NCBI GenBank assembly: GCA_902793515.1 | Contig: CADBDO010000015.1 | Span: 1-14,251 of the forward strand | DNA length: 14,251 nt | Reading direction: 5' to 3' | Source of the DNA: an uncultured Erysipelotrichaceae bacterium | Lineage (GTDB): Bacteria; Bacillota_I; Bacilli_A; RFN20; CAG-826 | Shown: piece after piece, positions 13,007 to 14,251 of the stretch | How positions within the stretch are numbered: the first letter of the stretch is position 1 | How the letters are laid out: the number at the start of each line of letters is the position of its first letter | Notes under the pieces: model-generated | Seen by the model: only the letters and a program-made list of their open reading frames with translations | The model's database searches: none | Told to the model about the DNA's origin: nothing | Program-made: the position numbers and the translations under genes

Positions 13007-14251
13007 ATGTCTGAAATCAAAAAGACCTTCAAATCCGTAGACGGCAACACTGCTGCCTCTATGGAAAGCTACTACTTCACCGAAGTCGCAGCTATCTATC
13101 CAATTACCCCTTCTTCTCCAATGGCCGAAAATGTTGACGCCATCTCTTCCAAAGGAGAGAAGAACTTCTTTGGCTCCCCAGTCAAAGTCGTTGAGATGCA
13201 AAGTGAAGCCGGTGCTTCCGGTGCCGTCCACGGCGCCCTTCAGGCTGGTGCCTTAGCGACCACCTTCACCGCTTCCCAAGGTTTGCTTCTCATGATCCCG
13301 AACCTCTACAAGTGGGTCGGTGAGCTCCTTCCAGCTGTTCTCCACGTCTCAGCCAGAAGCTTAGCTACCCGCGCCCTTTCCATCTTCGGTGACCACGCTG
13401 ACATCTATGCCTGCCGTCAGACTGGCATGACCATGATCTGCTCTGGTTCCGTCCAGGAGATCGCCGATCTTGCCCCAGTCGCCCACCTCGTCGCTATCGA
13501 GGCCCAGACCCCAGTCATGCACTTCTTCGATGGTTTCCGTACTTCCCACGAAGTCCAGAACGTCGAATTCGTCGACAAAGAGGAATGGAAGAAGCTTGTC
13601 CGCATGGACAAAGTCGAAGAGTTCAGAGCCCGCGCTCTTAACCCACACACCCACCCAGTCACACGCGGTGGCGCTGAGAATGACGATATCTACTTCCAGG
13701 CCCGTGAAGCCCAGAACCAGCACTTCAATGAAATCACCCCAATCGTTGAGAAGTATTTTGCTGAAGCAAGCCGTCTCACTGGCCGTGAATATCACCCATT
13801 CTGCTACTATGGCGATCCAAACGCCGAGCGCATCATTATCGCTATGGGTTCCGTTACCGAAACCGCTGGCGAAGTCGTTGACGCTTTGAATGCCAAAGGC
13901 GAGAAAGTCGGTCTTGTCAAAGTCCATCTCTACCGCCCATTCAACGCCAAGCTTCTTGTCAAAGCCATCCCAGCTTCCGTCAAGAAGATCGCCGTCCTTG
14001 ACAGAACCAAAGAAAATGGTTCCGAAGGTGAGCCTCTCTACCTCGATGTCGTTGCCGCTCTTGCCCAAGAAGGCCGCCACATCGACAGAGTCATCGGCGG
14101 ACGTTATGGTCTTTCTTCCAAAGACACCCAGCCAAAAGATGTCAAATCCATTTATGACTTCCTTAACGCCGAAAAGAATTGGACCAGCTTCACCGTTGGT
14201 ATCAAAGATGACGTCACCAACCTTTCCATCCCAGTCGACGAGTCCTTCAAG
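13007..14251 (+). CDS. nifJ: Pyruvate:ferredoxin (flavodoxin) oxidoreductase, N-terminal part
   Basis: This enzyme oxidises pyruvate with CoA to acetyl-CoA and CO2, passing electrons to ferredoxin, and is central to anaerobic fermentation. The frame runs from ATG at 13007 (AAAGGAG 11 bases upstream) through the window's end, 415 residues of about 1,170-1,200 in the usual single-chain enzyme. Visible are the N-terminal thiamine-diphosphate pyrimidine-binding domain (YPITPSSPMAE near residue 31, MQSEAGASGAVHGAL near 64, FTASQGLLLMIPN near 86). The SARSLATRALSIFGDHADIYACRQTGM block follows, then FDGFRTSHE near 175, and the transketolase-like domain II (IIIAMGSVTETAGEV near 284, VKVHLYRPF near 305). 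The iron-sulfur and C-terminal thiamine-binding domains lie beyond the window. No in-frame stop is seen. Confidence 0.97.
   Translation, partial: MSEIKKTFKSVDGNTAASMESYYFTEVAAIYPITPSSPMAENVDAISSKGEKNFFGSPVKVVEMQSEAGASGAVHGALQAGALATTFTASQGLLLMIPNLYKWVGELLPAVLHVSARSLATRALSIFGDHADIYACRQTGMTMICSGSVQEIADLAPVAHLVAIEAQTPVMHFFDGFRTSHEVQNVEFVDKEEWKKLVRMDKVEEFRARALNPHTHPVTRGGAENDDIYFQAREAQNQHFNEITPIVEKYFAEASRLTGREYHPFCYYGDPNAERIIIAMGSVTETAGEVVDALNAKGEKVGLVKVHLYRPFNAKLLVKAIPASVKKIAVLDRTKENGSEGEPLYLDVVAALAQEGRHIDRVIGGRYGLSSKDTQPKDVKSIYDFLNAEKNWTSFTVGIKDDVTNLSIPVDESFK

Noticed and set aside
13361..14080. Minus-strand open frame (239 codons) opposite nifJ
   Set aside because: It is antisense to a well-conserved enzyme gene, has the same biased reverse-frame composition, and has no promoter or ribosome site.

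Overview
The window looks like chromosomal DNA from an uncultured, anaerobic, gut-type Firmicute, most likely a Bacilli-class lineage of the Erysipelotrichales/RF39/RFN20 kind. This is inferred from a pyruvate:ferredoxin oxidoreductase, a Gram-positive lipoprotein with cysteine-repeat domains, RDD-family and MscS membrane proteins, AGGAGG-type ribosome sites, and A+T-rich intergenic DNA around moderate-G+C genes. No rRNA or other decisive marker is present, so the placement is tentative. I see no phage, transposon or CRISPR locus.

Layout. The left edge holds the 3' end of an unrecognised plus-strand gene (2-292), then a bidirectional terminator and a minus-strand M13 (neprilysin/PepO-type) zinc metallopeptidase gene (378-2274). 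That gene is frameshifted inside its third zinc-site motif. A plus-strand membrane cluster follows: an RDD-family protein with an unusual insert of about 200 residues, a four-helix membrane protein, and a stand-alone MalK-like ABC ATPase. Next come tRNA-Lys(CTT) with its own promoter and terminator, about 300 bases of structured A+T-rich DNA, and a large lipoprotein gene with C-x-x-C repeats. A single-pass membrane protein gene and an MscS channel gene then form a pair.

Across a shared terminator, a minus-strand unit runs from about 12126 down to 9009. It encodes a Fic-domain protein interrupted by an in-frame TAA, then an EF-G-like GTPase. The Fic promoter overlaps a palindrome resembling a catabolite-responsive element. 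Divergent from it is a small winged-helix protein that resembles the DNA-binding half of the redox repressor Rex. The window ends inside a pyruvate:ferredoxin oxidoreductase gene, whose promoter is preceded by an imperfect Rex-like site.

Points of most interest are: (i) the Fic/EF-G-like operon, with a Fic protein that has lost both the acidic residue of its active-site motif and its inhibitory glutamate; (ii) a Rex-like DNA-binding domain without an NAD-binding domain, next to a redox gene; (iii) several genes with a -10-like hexamer 6-8 bases before ATG and no convincing ribosome site, suggesting leaderless transcripts; and (iv) two interrupted genes, suggesting either gene decay or consensus errors.
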